Positions 35,665 through 44,459 of a stretch of 47,822 nt of DNA are shown one piece after another; within the stretch, counting starts at the first letter, position 1; every line of letters begins with the position of its first letter. The notes below the pieces were generated by a model. That model saw nothing but the letters and a program-made list of their open reading frames with translations, was not told where the DNA came from and did no database searches. Made by a program: the position numbers and the translations under genes. Source of the stretch: a virus; IMG/VR virus record IMGVR_UViG_3300050138_000170, positions 1 to 47,822 of that record; one strand, written 5' to 3'.

Positions 35665-38600
35665 ATGAGTGCCACGCTCGCCCCACCGCCGCCGCCGAAC
35701 GGCATATCCTCTATCGCGGCCCTCGCCGGCGGGACCGGTGCGTCCCCGCCCATCTCCTCTGAGCCTGATGATCATCCCAATCCAGAGTTACGCGATCAAC
35801 TGACGCGCTGGGTTGGCATGAAGAACATCGCGGCCGATCCCGACGACAATATGGAACCGAACCCGGAGATCGGTGACGATATCGCGCGCATCGCGGCCCG
35901 GGTGCGCTCTGACTATGACATCGACGAACTGAGCCGGGCCGACTGGCGCGAGAAATATCGCAAGTGGCTGGACTGCGCTTTGCAGGTCACTGAGCACAAA
36001 ACCTATCCATGGCCTGAGGCGTGCTTTTCACTCGATACCGATGTTCTGACCGATTCGGGTTGGAAGCCAGTCGCCGAGATCGCCATCGGTGAAAGGGTCC
36101 TCAGTCGCGCGCCATCCGGTGCCGCGGCATTCTATCCGGTGACCGAGCGCCATCGGTTCACGGCTCTGTCAATGGTGCATTTCACCGGTAAGAGCATCGA
36201 CCTGATGGTGACGCCGAACCACAGGATGTTGGTCGAGAGCAAGTTCGGCAAGCGGAAGAAGCAGCATTTCATCGAGGCGGGGCGGTTCTTGGAGGAGCGT
36301 CTGGCATTTCGATACATCCCGCTTACGTCGCAGTGGACGGGCGACCCCCTGTCGGAGATCCATGGGGTAAGTGCGGAGGCGTACGCGCGATTCCTGGGTT
36401 GGTACATCTCCGAGGGCTCGGCCTTCACTGGACACAATACCCACACATTGAAGGATGGAACTTTCAGGGATTATGGAAAGAGTCCGAGCAGCTTCGCTAT
36501 CGCGCAGAGCCAGACCGCCAACCCCGTAAAGTTCGAACGCCTTCGGCACGACATCGAAGCCTGTAGGTTCACCTGTAAAGCCACGCCCACCGGTTACATC
36601 GTTCATGCCAGGTCGATGCCCAATGCTGCGAAAGACGAACTTAGATCGCTTGGTTTATCACACCAGAAACATGTGCCTGATTACCTGCTGACAGCGTCCG
36701 TTCCGGTACTCAAGGCCCTCCTTGATGGCCTGATGGCCGGTGATGGCTGCATTCGGGAACGCAATGGAAAGGAGGAAAGCTGGTCCTATTCTACTGTTTC
36801 CCGCCGGTTGTCCGACCAGATGCAGGACATATGTCAGAAGATTGGCTGGCGCGCGACCGTGGCGGAAAGAGCGGCGGTCGTCGGAGGGGTAATCAACGGG
36901 CGGCAAATCACCGGGGCTCAAACTTGCTACCTGATCGCGATCAACCGCAAGTCCCGTATCCAGGTCGTTAAAATGGACCGGCAAGCGGTCTTTGGACCAT
37001 GCGAGGTCGCCTGCGTCACCGTCGAACCGCACCACACACTCTATGTGCGCCGCAACGGCAAAGCCCTCTGGTGCGGCAACTCCAATGTCATATATCCGCT
37101 GATGACGACGGCGGCCATCCAATTTGCCGCCCGCGCTTACCCGGCGATCATCCGAGATCGCAACGTCGTCAAGGGCACCGTCATTGGCGACGACAAAGGC
37201 GTGATCAATCCGGCGTTTGTGCATCTGCTACAAGCCGCGCACGCGCATGATCAGGCGATGGCGCAGCAGCAACAGCAGGGAGGGCAGCCACCGCCGGGCG
37301 GCCCGCCTCCTGGCGCTCAACCCCCAGGCCCTGGTCCTATGCAGCAGTCAGGACCGGCCGCGTCGCCTCAGCCGGGTCCCGGAATGCCGCCGCCAGGACA
37401 GGCCGGCCCCGGTATGGGGCTCCCGGCGGGGATGCCGCGGCAGTGGCTGGAAGAGCCCGGGGCAAAGCAAAAGCGAGCGCTCCGCATCGGCCGGCACATG
37501 AGCTGGCAGCTTCTGTTCGAACAAGAGGAATGGGAACCGCAGACCGACACGCTTCTGGTGGCACTCCCGATCGTCGGCACGTATTTCCGCAAGTCCTACT
37601 ACGATCAAAGCCTCGGCCGGAACGTGAGCGAGACTGTCGACGCACTGGCGCTATGCGTGAATTATTACGCCAAGAGCTTTGAGACATCGCCTCGAAAAAC
37701 AGAGTCGATCCGGATGTACCCGGACGAAATCGAGACAGCGATCCGCTCCGGTCTGTTCATTGATTGGGACGGTGACGGTGCGCTGGCCTATGGCCATGAC
37801 AGCGGCGTCACCATGGAGGACGAGAAGCGGCGCGATCCCAATAGCCAGCAGGACGAGGACGCGGCGGTCACCTTCCTGGAACAGCATCGGCGCTGGGATC
37901 TGGATGGCGATGGCTATCCCGAGCCGTACATCATCACCGTGGCGCGCGACAGCGGCAAACTCGCGCGCATCGTCGCCGGCTTCGAAATGGATGGGGTGCA
38001 TTTCAACCGGAAGGGCCAGGTTCGGAAAATCGACGTCGTCGCTGTCTATACGAAATACGGGTTCATCCCGAACCCCGACTCCAAGGTCTACGATCTTGGC
38101 TTCGGGCATCTCCTGTTTCCGATCAACGAAGCGGTGAACACCACCATAAATATGATGATCGACTCCGGGCACCTTCAGATCGTCGGCGGCGGTTTCATCG
38201 GGTCCGGGCTGTCGATCAATACCGGCACGGTCCGGTTCACCCATGGCGAGTACAAGCCGGTCAACACGTTCGGCGGGAACATCCGCGACAACATTTACCA
38301 GATACCGTTCCCTGGCCCCAACCCGATCCTGATGCAGTTGCTGCAATTCCTGATCGAATCTGGCGAACGTGTCGCCTCCGTGAAGGACGTCATGGTCGGC
38401 GACATGCCGGGCGACAACACCTCAGGCATCACGACGCTGGCAGTGATCGAGCAGGGCCTGAAGGTGTTCTCCGCGATCTACAAGCGGATCCACCGCTCGC
38501 TCGGCTACGAGTTCAAAAAACAATACCAGCTGAACCGAAAGTATAGCCGTAAGGAATCGCAGTACCAGGAAGGCGGCGACTGGAAGACGATCACCAGGGA

Positions 38601-39096
38601 AGATTACGAAAAAGGCGCCGGCGTCGAGCCGATCAGTGATCCGCAGATGGTTACCGACATGCAACGCCTCGGCAGGGCACAGTTCCTGCTGACCTTCAAG
38701 GATGATCCTCGCGTCAAGGGGGAGAAAATCATTCTCGACGCGTTCACCGCGGCGATGATCCCGGACGCTGAAAGCTACATGACAGAGGCGCCGGCGCAGC
38801 CTGATCCAAAGATTCTGCTGAAAAGCCGCGAGCTGGATATCCGCGAGAAACGGGAGATGATCGAACTGATGTTGCGCCACGAACATGACAAGGCGCTGAT
38901 CATCGGGGAGATATGCAAGGCCGAATTGGCGTTGGCTCAGGCGAGGAAGCTTGACAATGACGCGCAACTGGGGTGGGTGGAGCAACATATTGAACACCTG
39001 AAAGCACAGGTCGATGCCATTGCCACCCTATCGCCCCCGCCAGCCGGTCCCACCGCCGATGCCGGGGGAGGAGCGAGTCCCCCCGCTTCTCCGTGA
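35665..39096 (+). CDS. Portal protein with in-frame intein, 1143 aa precursor
   Basis: The dodecameric portal is the DNA channel of the capsid. Without the intein the protein is about 790 residues. The flanking extein KTYPWPEA/SNVIYPLMTTAAIQFAARAYPAI matches the conserved PWPGASNVKYPL-type portal motif of this group. A long Pro/Gln/Gly insertion (AMAQQQQQGGQPPPGGPPPG...) at residues ~530-590 is unusual. Later motifs FGHLLFPINEAVNTTINMMIDSGHLQIVGGG and MPGDNTSGITTLAVIEQGLKVFSAIYKRI fit the same portal type. The C-terminus overlaps the next gene by about 80 bases. Confidence 0.85.
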   Translation: MSATLAPPPPPNGISSIAALAGGTGASPPISSEPDDHPNPELRDQLTRWVGMKNIAADPDDNMEPNPEIGDDIARIAARVRSDYDIDELSRADWREKYRKWLDCALQVTEHKTYPWPEACFSLDTDVLTDSGWKPVAEIAIGERVLSRAPSGAAAFYPVTERHRFTALSMVHFTGKSIDLMVTPNHRMLVESKFGKRKKQHFIEAGRFLEERLAFRYIPLTSQWTGDPLSEIHGVSAEAYARFLGWYISEGSAFTGHNTHTLKDGTFRDYGKSPSSFAIAQSQTANPVKFERLRHDIEACRFTCKATPTGYIVHARSMPNAAKDELRSLGLSHQKHVPDYLLTASVPVLKALLDGLMAGDGCIRERNGKEESWSYSTVSRRLSDQMQDICQKIGWRATVAERAAVVGGVINGRQITGAQTCYLIAINRKSRIQVVKMDRQAVFGPCEVACVTVEPHHTLYVRRNGKALWCGNSNVIYPLMTTAAIQFAARAYPAIIRDRNVVKGTVIGDDKGVINPAFVHLLQAAHAHDQAMAQQQQQGGQPPPGGPPPGAQPPGPGPMQQSGPAASPQPGPGMPPPGQAGPGMGLPAGMPRQWLEEPGAKQKRALRIGRHMSWQLLFEQEEWEPQTDTLLVALPIVGTYFRKSYYDQSLGRNVSETVDALALCVNYYAKSFETSPRKTESIRMYPDEIETAIRSGLFIDWDGDGALAYGHDSGVTMEDEKRRDPNSQQDEDAAVTFLEQHRRWDLDGDGYPEPYIITVARDSGKLARIVAGFEMDGVHFNRKGQVRKIDVVAVYTKYGFIPNPDSKVYDLGFGHLLFPINEAVNTTINMMIDSGHLQIVGGGFIGSGLSINTGTVRFTHGEYKPVNTFGGNIRDNIYQIPFPGPNPILMQLLQFLIESGERVASVKDVMVGDMPGDNTSGITTLAVIEQGLKVFSAIYKRIHRSLGYEFKKQYQLNRKYSRKESQYQEGGDWKTITREDYEKGAGVEPISDPQMVTDMQRLGRAQFLLTFKDDPRVKGEKIILDAFTAAMIPDAESYMTEAPAQPDPKILLKSRELDIREKREMIELMLRHEHDKALIIGEICKAELALAQARKLDNDAQLGWVEQHIEHLKAQVDAIATLSPPPAGPTADAGGGASPPASP
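36022..37080 (+). other. Intein, 353 aa, with LAGLIDADG endonuclease
   Basis: Begins CFSLDTDVLTDSGWKPVAEI (Cys1), has TPNHRML (block B) at intein residues 64-70, FLGWYISEG (LAGLIDADG helix 1) at 124-132, ALLDGLMAGDG (helix 2) at 232-242, and ends VEPHHTLYVRRNGKALWCGN before Ser. The penultimate residue is Gly rather than the usual His. Inserted at the conserved portal motif, which gives a target that competitors must keep. Splicing is expected but not shown. Confidence 0.85.
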
Positions 39097-39358
39097 ACTC
39101 AGCCCCGAGCAGTGGGCTATGTGGAAACGCCATCCGGTCACCGACCTGATATTCGGACGGTATCTCCCGGACTTCCGCGCATCGCTCGAACGCCAGATTC
39201 TGGAAGCGTGGCTGGTGAACGGCGCCTCGCTCGCGCAGCAAGAGCAGGTCAAAGGCCACTTGCTCGGCGCGCATCAGATGGAGGCTATGACGTTGGATCA
39301 GTTGCGGCTGTTCTATGATCTGGATCTGCCCGATAGCCTGAAGCCATATCGGGCATGA
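39014..39358 (+). CDS. Hypothetical protein, 114 aa
   Basis: Overlaps the portal end. After a Pro-rich start, ERVPPLLRELSPEQWAMWKRHPVTDLIFGRYLPDFRASLERQILEAW is helical. Possibly a head-tail or capsid-assembly helper; no family recognised. Confidence 0.55.
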   Translation: MPLPPYRPRQPVPPPMPGEERVPPLLRELSPEQWAMWKRHPVTDLIFGRYLPDFRASLERQILEAWLVNGASLAQQEQVKGHLLGAHQMEAMTLDQLRLFYDLDLPDSLKPYRA

Positions 39359-39831
39359 CACCAGAAGAAGCCGTTTCGAAAATTAACGCCACATTCACGG
39401 TGCATGAAGAGCGCGGCATCGCGACCGGTTGGACCGATCAAAACGACAAAGTCATGGGCATGGGCGCGCGCGACATGGATACGGCGCCGAACGGCGAGCC
39501 GTACGAAGTCGTGACCAGCTATGGCCTCGGCGCGCGATTGCCGAAGGATGCCCTGGTCATGTTCCAGAGCGAAAGCCTCGCGGTGCGATGGTGGTTCGAT
39601 GAGGTCGAGGATTGGGCTTCCAGCCTGCGCTCGGGCCGCGAATATTGGAAGCGCCTCAATCTTTACTGGCGTGACAAGCCAACGTTTCATACCACGACCT
39701 ATCTGGCGATGGATCAAGGGGGTCTGTTTCGCACCTCCTCCCCGCTGGCGGCCATTCACCAAATCGACCTTGGTTTCGTGTGGTCGCGCTTGCTGATCAG
39801 CACGATCGGCCCCAACGGAGAGGAGACCTGA
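39355..39831 (+). CDS. Hypothetical protein, 158 aa
   Basis: ATG overlaps the previous stop. MTPEEAVSKINATFTVHEERGIATGWTDQNDKVM, then aromatic, beta-rich segments such as FHTTTYLAMDQGGLFRTSSPLAA. No family recognised. Confidence 0.55.
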   Translation: MTPEEAVSKINATFTVHEERGIATGWTDQNDKVMGMGARDMDTAPNGEPYEVVTSYGLGARLPKDALVMFQSESLAVRWWFDEVEDWASSLRSGREYWKRLNLYWRDKPTFHTTTYLAMDQGGLFRTSSPLAAIHQIDLGFVWSRLLISTIGPNGEET

Positions 39832-39835
39832 AAAT

Positions 39836-40300
39836 ATGGCCATCGGCCCCGAGGCACTGAACGATCTGCCGCCGCGGTTCATCCCGACGCAATTTGGCTC
39901 GTACAGCATGGTGGAATGGTCTGGAAGCAACACTTCCGGCCTCCGCGCGCTGTGCGATAAGGTTGTGGTGTTCCCTGACCAGGTGCCGAACATGACCGAG
40001 GGCGGGATCATCTTTCCCGATTCGATCAAGGAAAGCATGGGAGCATCGGCGACGACCGGCATTCTGGTCTCAGTCGGGCCGCAGGCGTTCGCTTATGACA
40101 GCGACCGGCTGGTGAAATGGGTCGGCGAGCGGCCAAAGGCCGGCGATCGGGTGTACTTCCAGAAATACGTTGGCCAGGAACACAGCGGACGCGACGGCAT
40201 GCTGTACCGGATCATGCAGGACAAATCGATCGCCTGTATCGAAGAGCCGCCCGGGATTGCCGACTATCCCAACAGGGATCCCGCCATCGCTGCCGGCTAA
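39836..40300 (+). CDS. GroES-like co-chaperonin, 154 aa
   Basis: Phage GroES-like proteins help host GroEL fold capsid proteins. LCDKVVVFPDQVPNMTEGGIIFPDSIKE is the GroES start (mobile loop in NMTEGGIIFPDS), GILVSVGP the central strand, RPKAGDRVYFQKYVG the next, and RIMQDKSIACIEE the end. The N-terminal 40 residues are an extension not found in GroES. Placed between portal and capsid genes. Confidence 0.75.
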   Translation: MAIGPEALNDLPPRFIPTQFGSYSMVEWSGSNTSGLRALCDKVVVFPDQVPNMTEGGIIFPDSIKESMGASATTGILVSVGPQAFAYDSDRLVKWVGERPKAGDRVYFQKYVGQEHSGRDGMLYRIMQDKSIACIEEPPGIADYPNRDPAIAAG

Positions 40301-40351
40301 AGCAGGAGAATTCCTGGCACATCCCGCGAATGCACCAGGAGCGCACACCAA

Positions 40352-41299
40352 ATGTCAGGAACGCAAGCCGCAGGCGATGATGGAGACGGAGTTCCGTCCC
40401 AGAGCCAGGATGACGATGAAGTCGAGCGCATCGCCCGGGCCAATGGGTGGAAACCGAAAGAGGACTTCCGGGATCAAAGCAAATGGGTTCCGGCCGCCGT
40501 GTTCGTGGCGCGCGGCCTCGATAACCCGGCGATCCTCGCGGACAGGAACAATACCCTGTCGCGCCGACTGGATGAGTTGCAGCGCGCCTCGGCGACTGAG
40601 GGCCGCGAACTGAGGGGCCGGCTCGATACCGCGCTGGAGTCGCTGAACGCCGTTACCCAGATGACGCGCAGCGCGGAGACGCGCGCTTATGACCGCGCCC
40701 GCCGCGAGTTGCGGGAGCAGGCAGCGACCGCTGTCTCTAACGCGGACACGGTTGCATATCAGCGAGCCCAGACCGAACTCGACGAACTCGACAGGACGAA
40801 GCCCGCCCCGGCGCCTCCGTCTCGTCCGGATCCCGTGTCGCAACCCGTCAATCCGGGGCCGCCGCCCGCCGCCGCCGCATTCTTCTCGCGCAATCCCTGG
40901 TACCAGCAGGACTCTGAATTACAGATGGAGGCCGACATCATCCATACCGGCCTCAGTACCAAACGCCCCGAACTCAGTCTTGAGCAAAACCTGGCTGAGG
41001 TCGAACGCCGGATGAAAGCGCAGTTCCCGGATCGCGTCGGCGCCCCGCGCCGCCCGCCAGCGCGTCAAGAGAACGACGATCCCGATGACGATCCGCCAGG
41101 TAGGCAGACCGTGACAGCAAGCTCCGCCGCCGCCGTGCCGCGCCGCGCGACCGGTCGCCGGACGTTCGACGCGATGCCGAAAGAGGCCAAGGACGCATAC
41201 GCGAAATATGCGAAATTGCTCGAAGGGAAAGGCGCTCCCTTCACAAAAGAAGAGTACTCAACCAATTACTGGGATCAATTCCAGGATGATGGAGCCTGA
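40352..41299 (+). CDS. Putative scaffold or capsid-assembly protein, 315 aa
   Basis: Low complexity and charged: coiled coil RNNTLSRRLDELQRASATEGRELRGRLDTALESL, a Pro-rich linker, and SRNPWYQQDSELQMEADIIHTGLSTKRPELSLEQNLAEVERRM. This helical, disordered layout upstream of the capsid gene is typical of scaffolding proteins. Not proven. Confidence 0.5.
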   Translation: MSGTQAAGDDGDGVPSQSQDDDEVERIARANGWKPKEDFRDQSKWVPAAVFVARGLDNPAILADRNNTLSRRLDELQRASATEGRELRGRLDTALESLNAVTQMTRSAETRAYDRARRELREQAATAVSNADTVAYQRAQTELDELDRTKPAPAPPSRPDPVSQPVNPGPPPAAAAFFSRNPWYQQDSELQMEADIIHTGLSTKRPELSLEQNLAEVERRMKAQFPDRVGAPRRPPARQENDDPDDDPPGRQTVTASSAAAVPRRATGRRTFDAMPKEAKDAYAKYAKLLEGKGAPFTKEEYSTNYWDQFQDDGA

Positions 41300-41301
41300 C
41301 C

Positions 41302-41949
41302 ATGGCATTACGTGATGTTCTCGCCGGCGAAGATAACGACATGACGCGCGCCGCGGATGCCGCCGCGCACGGACGCTCACTCACCGGGCTGTCGGGTCGC
41401 CAGACGGAGACCAGATTCGGCAATCGTGATGATGTGTTCGGCGACCAGAACGCCGCACCACAGTCGCCCGAGCCAGTTATGGGCGAACGTGTGAAGGGGC
41501 GACGGATCGATCCAATGTTTCCTGAGGGGAACGACGAGGCCGCGCGAGACGACGATCCGCTGTTCCGCCGGAGCGGCGCGGCGGTTGTCGATCGTGTCCC
41601 GTTCGGCGATCAGGAACAGACCCTCGCCTATACGGCCCGGCCCGGGTATCGCCCGTACTGGTTTTCCGACATACCCGGCCGTATCAACAGAGCCAAACGC
41701 GCGGGCTATGCGCATGTGATCGATCCCGACACCGGGGAGTCCATGAATCGCATCACCGATCGCGCCGATGGGCGGGGACGCGCAAGCTACTTGATGGAAA
41801 TACCAATGCGGTGGTATCAGGAAGATAAGATGCGGCAAGCAGTCGCACTTGACCACCGGCTACACGATATCCGCTCAGGCAGAGCAGGCCCCGGCGCAGA
41901 CGACAATCGGTATATTCCCCAGACGGGAATTCATATTACCGGACGCTAA
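41302..41949 (+). CDS. Hypothetical structural-region protein, 215 aa
   Basis: Start three bases after the previous stop. PGYRPYWFSDIPGRINRAKRAGYAHVIDPDTGESMNRITDRADGRGRASYLMEIPMRWYQEDKMRQA resembles phage head-region proteins with a W.....RI..A...GY.... pattern. Function unknown. Confidence 0.55.
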   Translation: MALRDVLAGEDNDMTRAADAAAHGRSLTGLSGRQTETRFGNRDDVFGDQNAAPQSPEPVMGERVKGRRIDPMFPEGNDEAARDDDPLFRRSGAAVVDRVPFGDQEQTLAYTARPGYRPYWFSDIPGRINRAKRAGYAHVIDPDTGESMNRITDRADGRGRASYLMEIPMRWYQEDKMRQAVALDHRLHDIRSGRAGPGADDNRYIPQTGIHITGR

Positions 41950-42111
41950 GCCGACCGCGCCAGGGAACAGAAATCGCCCGGGCCACCAGGATAAAGCGAG
42001 CCGAAGGGGCAAGCAGCCCAGACCCAACGATCCGATTCGCACGCCTGGCCAGTTCATGCCGGCTGCCGCTCCCTTCCGTTTCACAATCCCACATCCTGAG
42101 GGTCACGACCC

Positions 42112-42717
42112 ATGGCAAACGCGAATTCCCCACGCGGCCTACAGCCTTATTCGTATCGTTCCGGTGCTCCCTGGGGGGGCGCGGTGCGCACGTACTATGT
42201 GCCGGTAGGCAACGCGACAGCGCTTTACCTCGGCGATCCCGTCATCACCGTGACCAACAGCTCCGATGGAAACGGCATTCAGACGGTTGGCATCGCCACG
42301 GCGGCTAGCACGAACTCGATCCTTGGCGCGTTTATGGGCCGCTCCAACAACGCCGGGCAGGCCACGATCCCACTGCTCCAAAGCAACAGCGTCTACCTGC
42401 CAGCCTCGACCGCCGCATACATCTACGTCTGCGACGATCCGGAACTGCTCTACTGTGTTCAAGAAGACTCCGTTGGCGGCTCTATGGTCTCAGGCGTATC
42501 CGGCCAGAACGCGTCCATGGTCGCCGGAAGCGGCAACACCGCGTCCGCGATGTCCGGCTGGATGCTCGACAGCTCAACCGTCGCGACCACCGACCTTCAG
42601 TTGCATATCATTCAGGGACTCCAGGAGGTGGATAACACCATCGGGTCCGCTTACGCGAAGTGGCTGGTAACGCTGAACTTCGGCATCCACCCATGGAACA
42701 ACAGCACTGGCATCTGA
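42112..42717 (+). CDS. Putative head decoration or capsid-associated protein, 201 aa
   Basis: Begins MANANSPRGLQPYSYRSGAPWGGAVRTYYVPVGNATALYLGDPV, a start often seen in phage structural proteins next to the capsid gene. Beta-rich throughout (VTNSSDGNGIQTVGIATAAST). Precedes the major capsid gene by about 45 bases. Confidence 0.55.
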   Translation: MANANSPRGLQPYSYRSGAPWGGAVRTYYVPVGNATALYLGDPVITVTNSSDGNGIQTVGIATAASTNSILGAFMGRSNNAGQATIPLLQSNSVYLPASTAAYIYVCDDPELLYCVQEDSVGGSMVSGVSGQNASMVAGSGNTASAMSGWMLDSSTVATTDLQLHIIQGLQEVDNTIGSAYAKWLVTLNFGIHPWNNSTGI

Positions 42718-42762
42718 TGACCGCGCTCGCCCTACAGAAACAGTCCAACGGAGTAGGATAAT

Positions 42763-43671
42763 ATGGCCATAATCACTACAGGCTCCCATCCCAAGGCGCT
42801 CTGGCCGGGGGTCAAGGGGTGGTGGGGACGGAGTTACAGCGAGCACGTTCCCGAGTACCCCGATCTGTTCGAGATCGACACTTCGGACAAGGCGTATGAG
42901 GAAGAGCCGGAGATCACCGGCTTTGGTCTCGCGCCGGTGAAGCCGCAGGGCCAGCAGATATTCTACGACGTTGAGGCGCAGGGGCCGGTCAGCCGCTACA
43001 CGCACGTTGCCTACGCTCTGGGCTACATCGTGACGTTCGAGGAGTTGAGAGACGACCTCTACGAGGTGGTGTCCCGCCGCCGGGCGCAGCAGTTGGCCTT
43101 CAGCATGCGTCAGACCCAGGAAAACATCCTTTCCGCCGTCTACAATCAGGGGTTCAACTCTGGCTACCTGGGCGCCGATGGTGTGTCGCTGTTCTCGACG
43201 GCGCATCCGACGTTGTCCGGCAATCAGAGCAATCTTCTGACCACGGCCGCCGACCTTTCTGAAACCGCGGTCGAAGACCTTTGCATCCAGATCATGCAGA
43301 TGACCAACAACCGCGGCATGAAAATCTCGGGCTTGCCGCAGTCGCTGAACATCCCGCCGTCGCTTTGGTTCGAGGCGAACCGGATCTACCATTCGGTTCT
43401 ACAGAACGACACTGCGAACAACGCGATCAACGTGCTGCGGGCGACCGGCGCCTTTCCGAAAGGGATCAAGGTCAACCACTACTTCTCAAGCAGCACGGCG
43501 TGGTTCGTCAGGACGAACATCCCGCGCAGCCTGCAATACTTTGATCGGGACAAGATCACCTTCGATCAAGACAACGACTTCGACACCAAGAACGCGAAGG
43601 CTGCTTGCTACCAGCGGTACTCGGCGTTTTGGTCAGACTGGCGTGGCGCTTTCGCAACTCCGGGCGTGTGA
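42763..43671 (+). CDS. Major capsid protein, 302 aa
   Basis: AGTAGGATA precedes the ATG. Features of an HK97-fold, Mu gpT-like head subunit: YEEEPEITGFGLAPVKPQGQQIFYDVEAQG, RQTQENILSAVYNQGFNSGYLGADGVSLFSTAHP, IPPSLWFEANRIYHS, and the C-terminal ACYQRYSAFWSDWRGAFATPGV. No signal or maturation site is evident. Confidence 0.8.
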   Translation: MAIITTGSHPKALWPGVKGWWGRSYSEHVPEYPDLFEIDTSDKAYEEEPEITGFGLAPVKPQGQQIFYDVEAQGPVSRYTHVAYALGYIVTFEELRDDLYEVVSRRRAQQLAFSMRQTQENILSAVYNQGFNSGYLGADGVSLFSTAHPTLSGNQSNLLTTAADLSETAVEDLCIQIMQMTNNRGMKISGLPQSLNIPPSLWFEANRIYHSVLQNDTANNAINVLRATGAFPKGIKVNHYFSSSTAWFVRTNIPRSLQYFDRDKITFDQDNDFDTKNAKAACYQRYSAFWSDWRGAFATPGV

Positions 43672-43707
43672 GCTACCGAGAATTCACCTTTGGAAGGAAT
43701 TGGTACG

Positions 43708-43824
43708 ATGGCACGCAAGGCGGATGAGTCGAAGAAGGCCGAGGAGCGCAAGGCCGGACGCAAGGGAGCCAAAAAAGAGGACCACAAGCGCGAGAAGAAA
43801 TCCGAGCGCAAAAAGAAGAAATAG
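43708..43824 (+). CDS. Tiny Lys/Arg-rich protein, 38 aa
   Basis: GGAAGG precedes ATG 43708. MARKADESKKAEERKAGRKGAKK, then KEDHKREKKSERKKKK. Over half the residues are charged, with a strong positive bias. It sits right after the capsid gene. Might bind DNA or be a capsid-interior peptide. Unknown family. Confidence 0.55.
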   Translation: MARKADESKKAEERKAGRKGAKKEDHKREKKSERKKKK

Positions 43825-43890
43825 CCGTTTGACGAAATGATCGCCGACCGTCATGTTGCGGGTACTCTCCCAGAAGCGAGGTTGTCGGCG

Positions 43891-44349
43891 ATGCCTATCC
43901 AATCCCTCTACATCGTGAAGCTGTTTCTCAGGACCGGTCTGGTGATCGATTACAACTTCACCGACGCCGGCCGCGCTGTCGTCGTGAAAGACACCTGCGC
44001 CCATGCGATGTTCGCCGCGCGCGAGGCTCCGAAGCAGCCGCGCACCGCCGCCAATCCAGGGGCCGAAGCGTGGACACCACCAGCCATTTGCAAGTTCATC
44101 GACGATGCGCGCCGCGAGGCGCACTGGTGCGGCAAGGACATCATCGGCGTGCAGATGACCGACCTGCATGAGGATATCGAGATGGGCGTGCGGACCTCGA
44201 TTACGATCAAGCGGTACACCGAGGAACTGCTACGCCGGGCCGGCGAGATGCCAGAGCCGCAGGCAAGCCACGCGCCATATCAGGATGTCTCTCCAAACGA
44301 TCCCGCGCCGCGCGCGCCGGTCGATTCGATTGCGCGGTTTTCGACCTGA
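43891..44349 (+). CDS. Hypothetical head-tail region protein, 152 aa
   Basis: GAGG before ATG 43891; ATG 43837 is an alternative. PIQSLYIVKLFLRTGLVIDYNFTDAGRAVVVKDTCAHAMF and CKFIDDARREAHWCGKDIIGVQMTDLHEDIEMGV. Pro-rich C-terminus. No family recognised. Confidence 0.55.
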   Translation: MPIQSLYIVKLFLRTGLVIDYNFTDAGRAVVVKDTCAHAMFAAREAPKQPRTAANPGAEAWTPPAICKFIDDARREAHWCGKDIIGVQMTDLHEDIEMGVRTSITIKRYTEELLRRAGEMPEPQASHAPYQDVSPNDPAPRAPVDSIARFST

Positions 44350-44459
44350 GGCGCATGCTTATTGCCCAAGGACGCCATATCCCGTATCGTTGAACTCAGC
44401 GGCCAGTAGCCGACACCCATCTGCCCGGCCCAGCGGGGCCCAGATCAGGAGTTTCGGCT

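Noticed and set aside
34704-35753. 349-aa minus-strand frame
   Set aside because: Antisense to three plus-strand genes and the HNH remnant; no coherent protein pattern.
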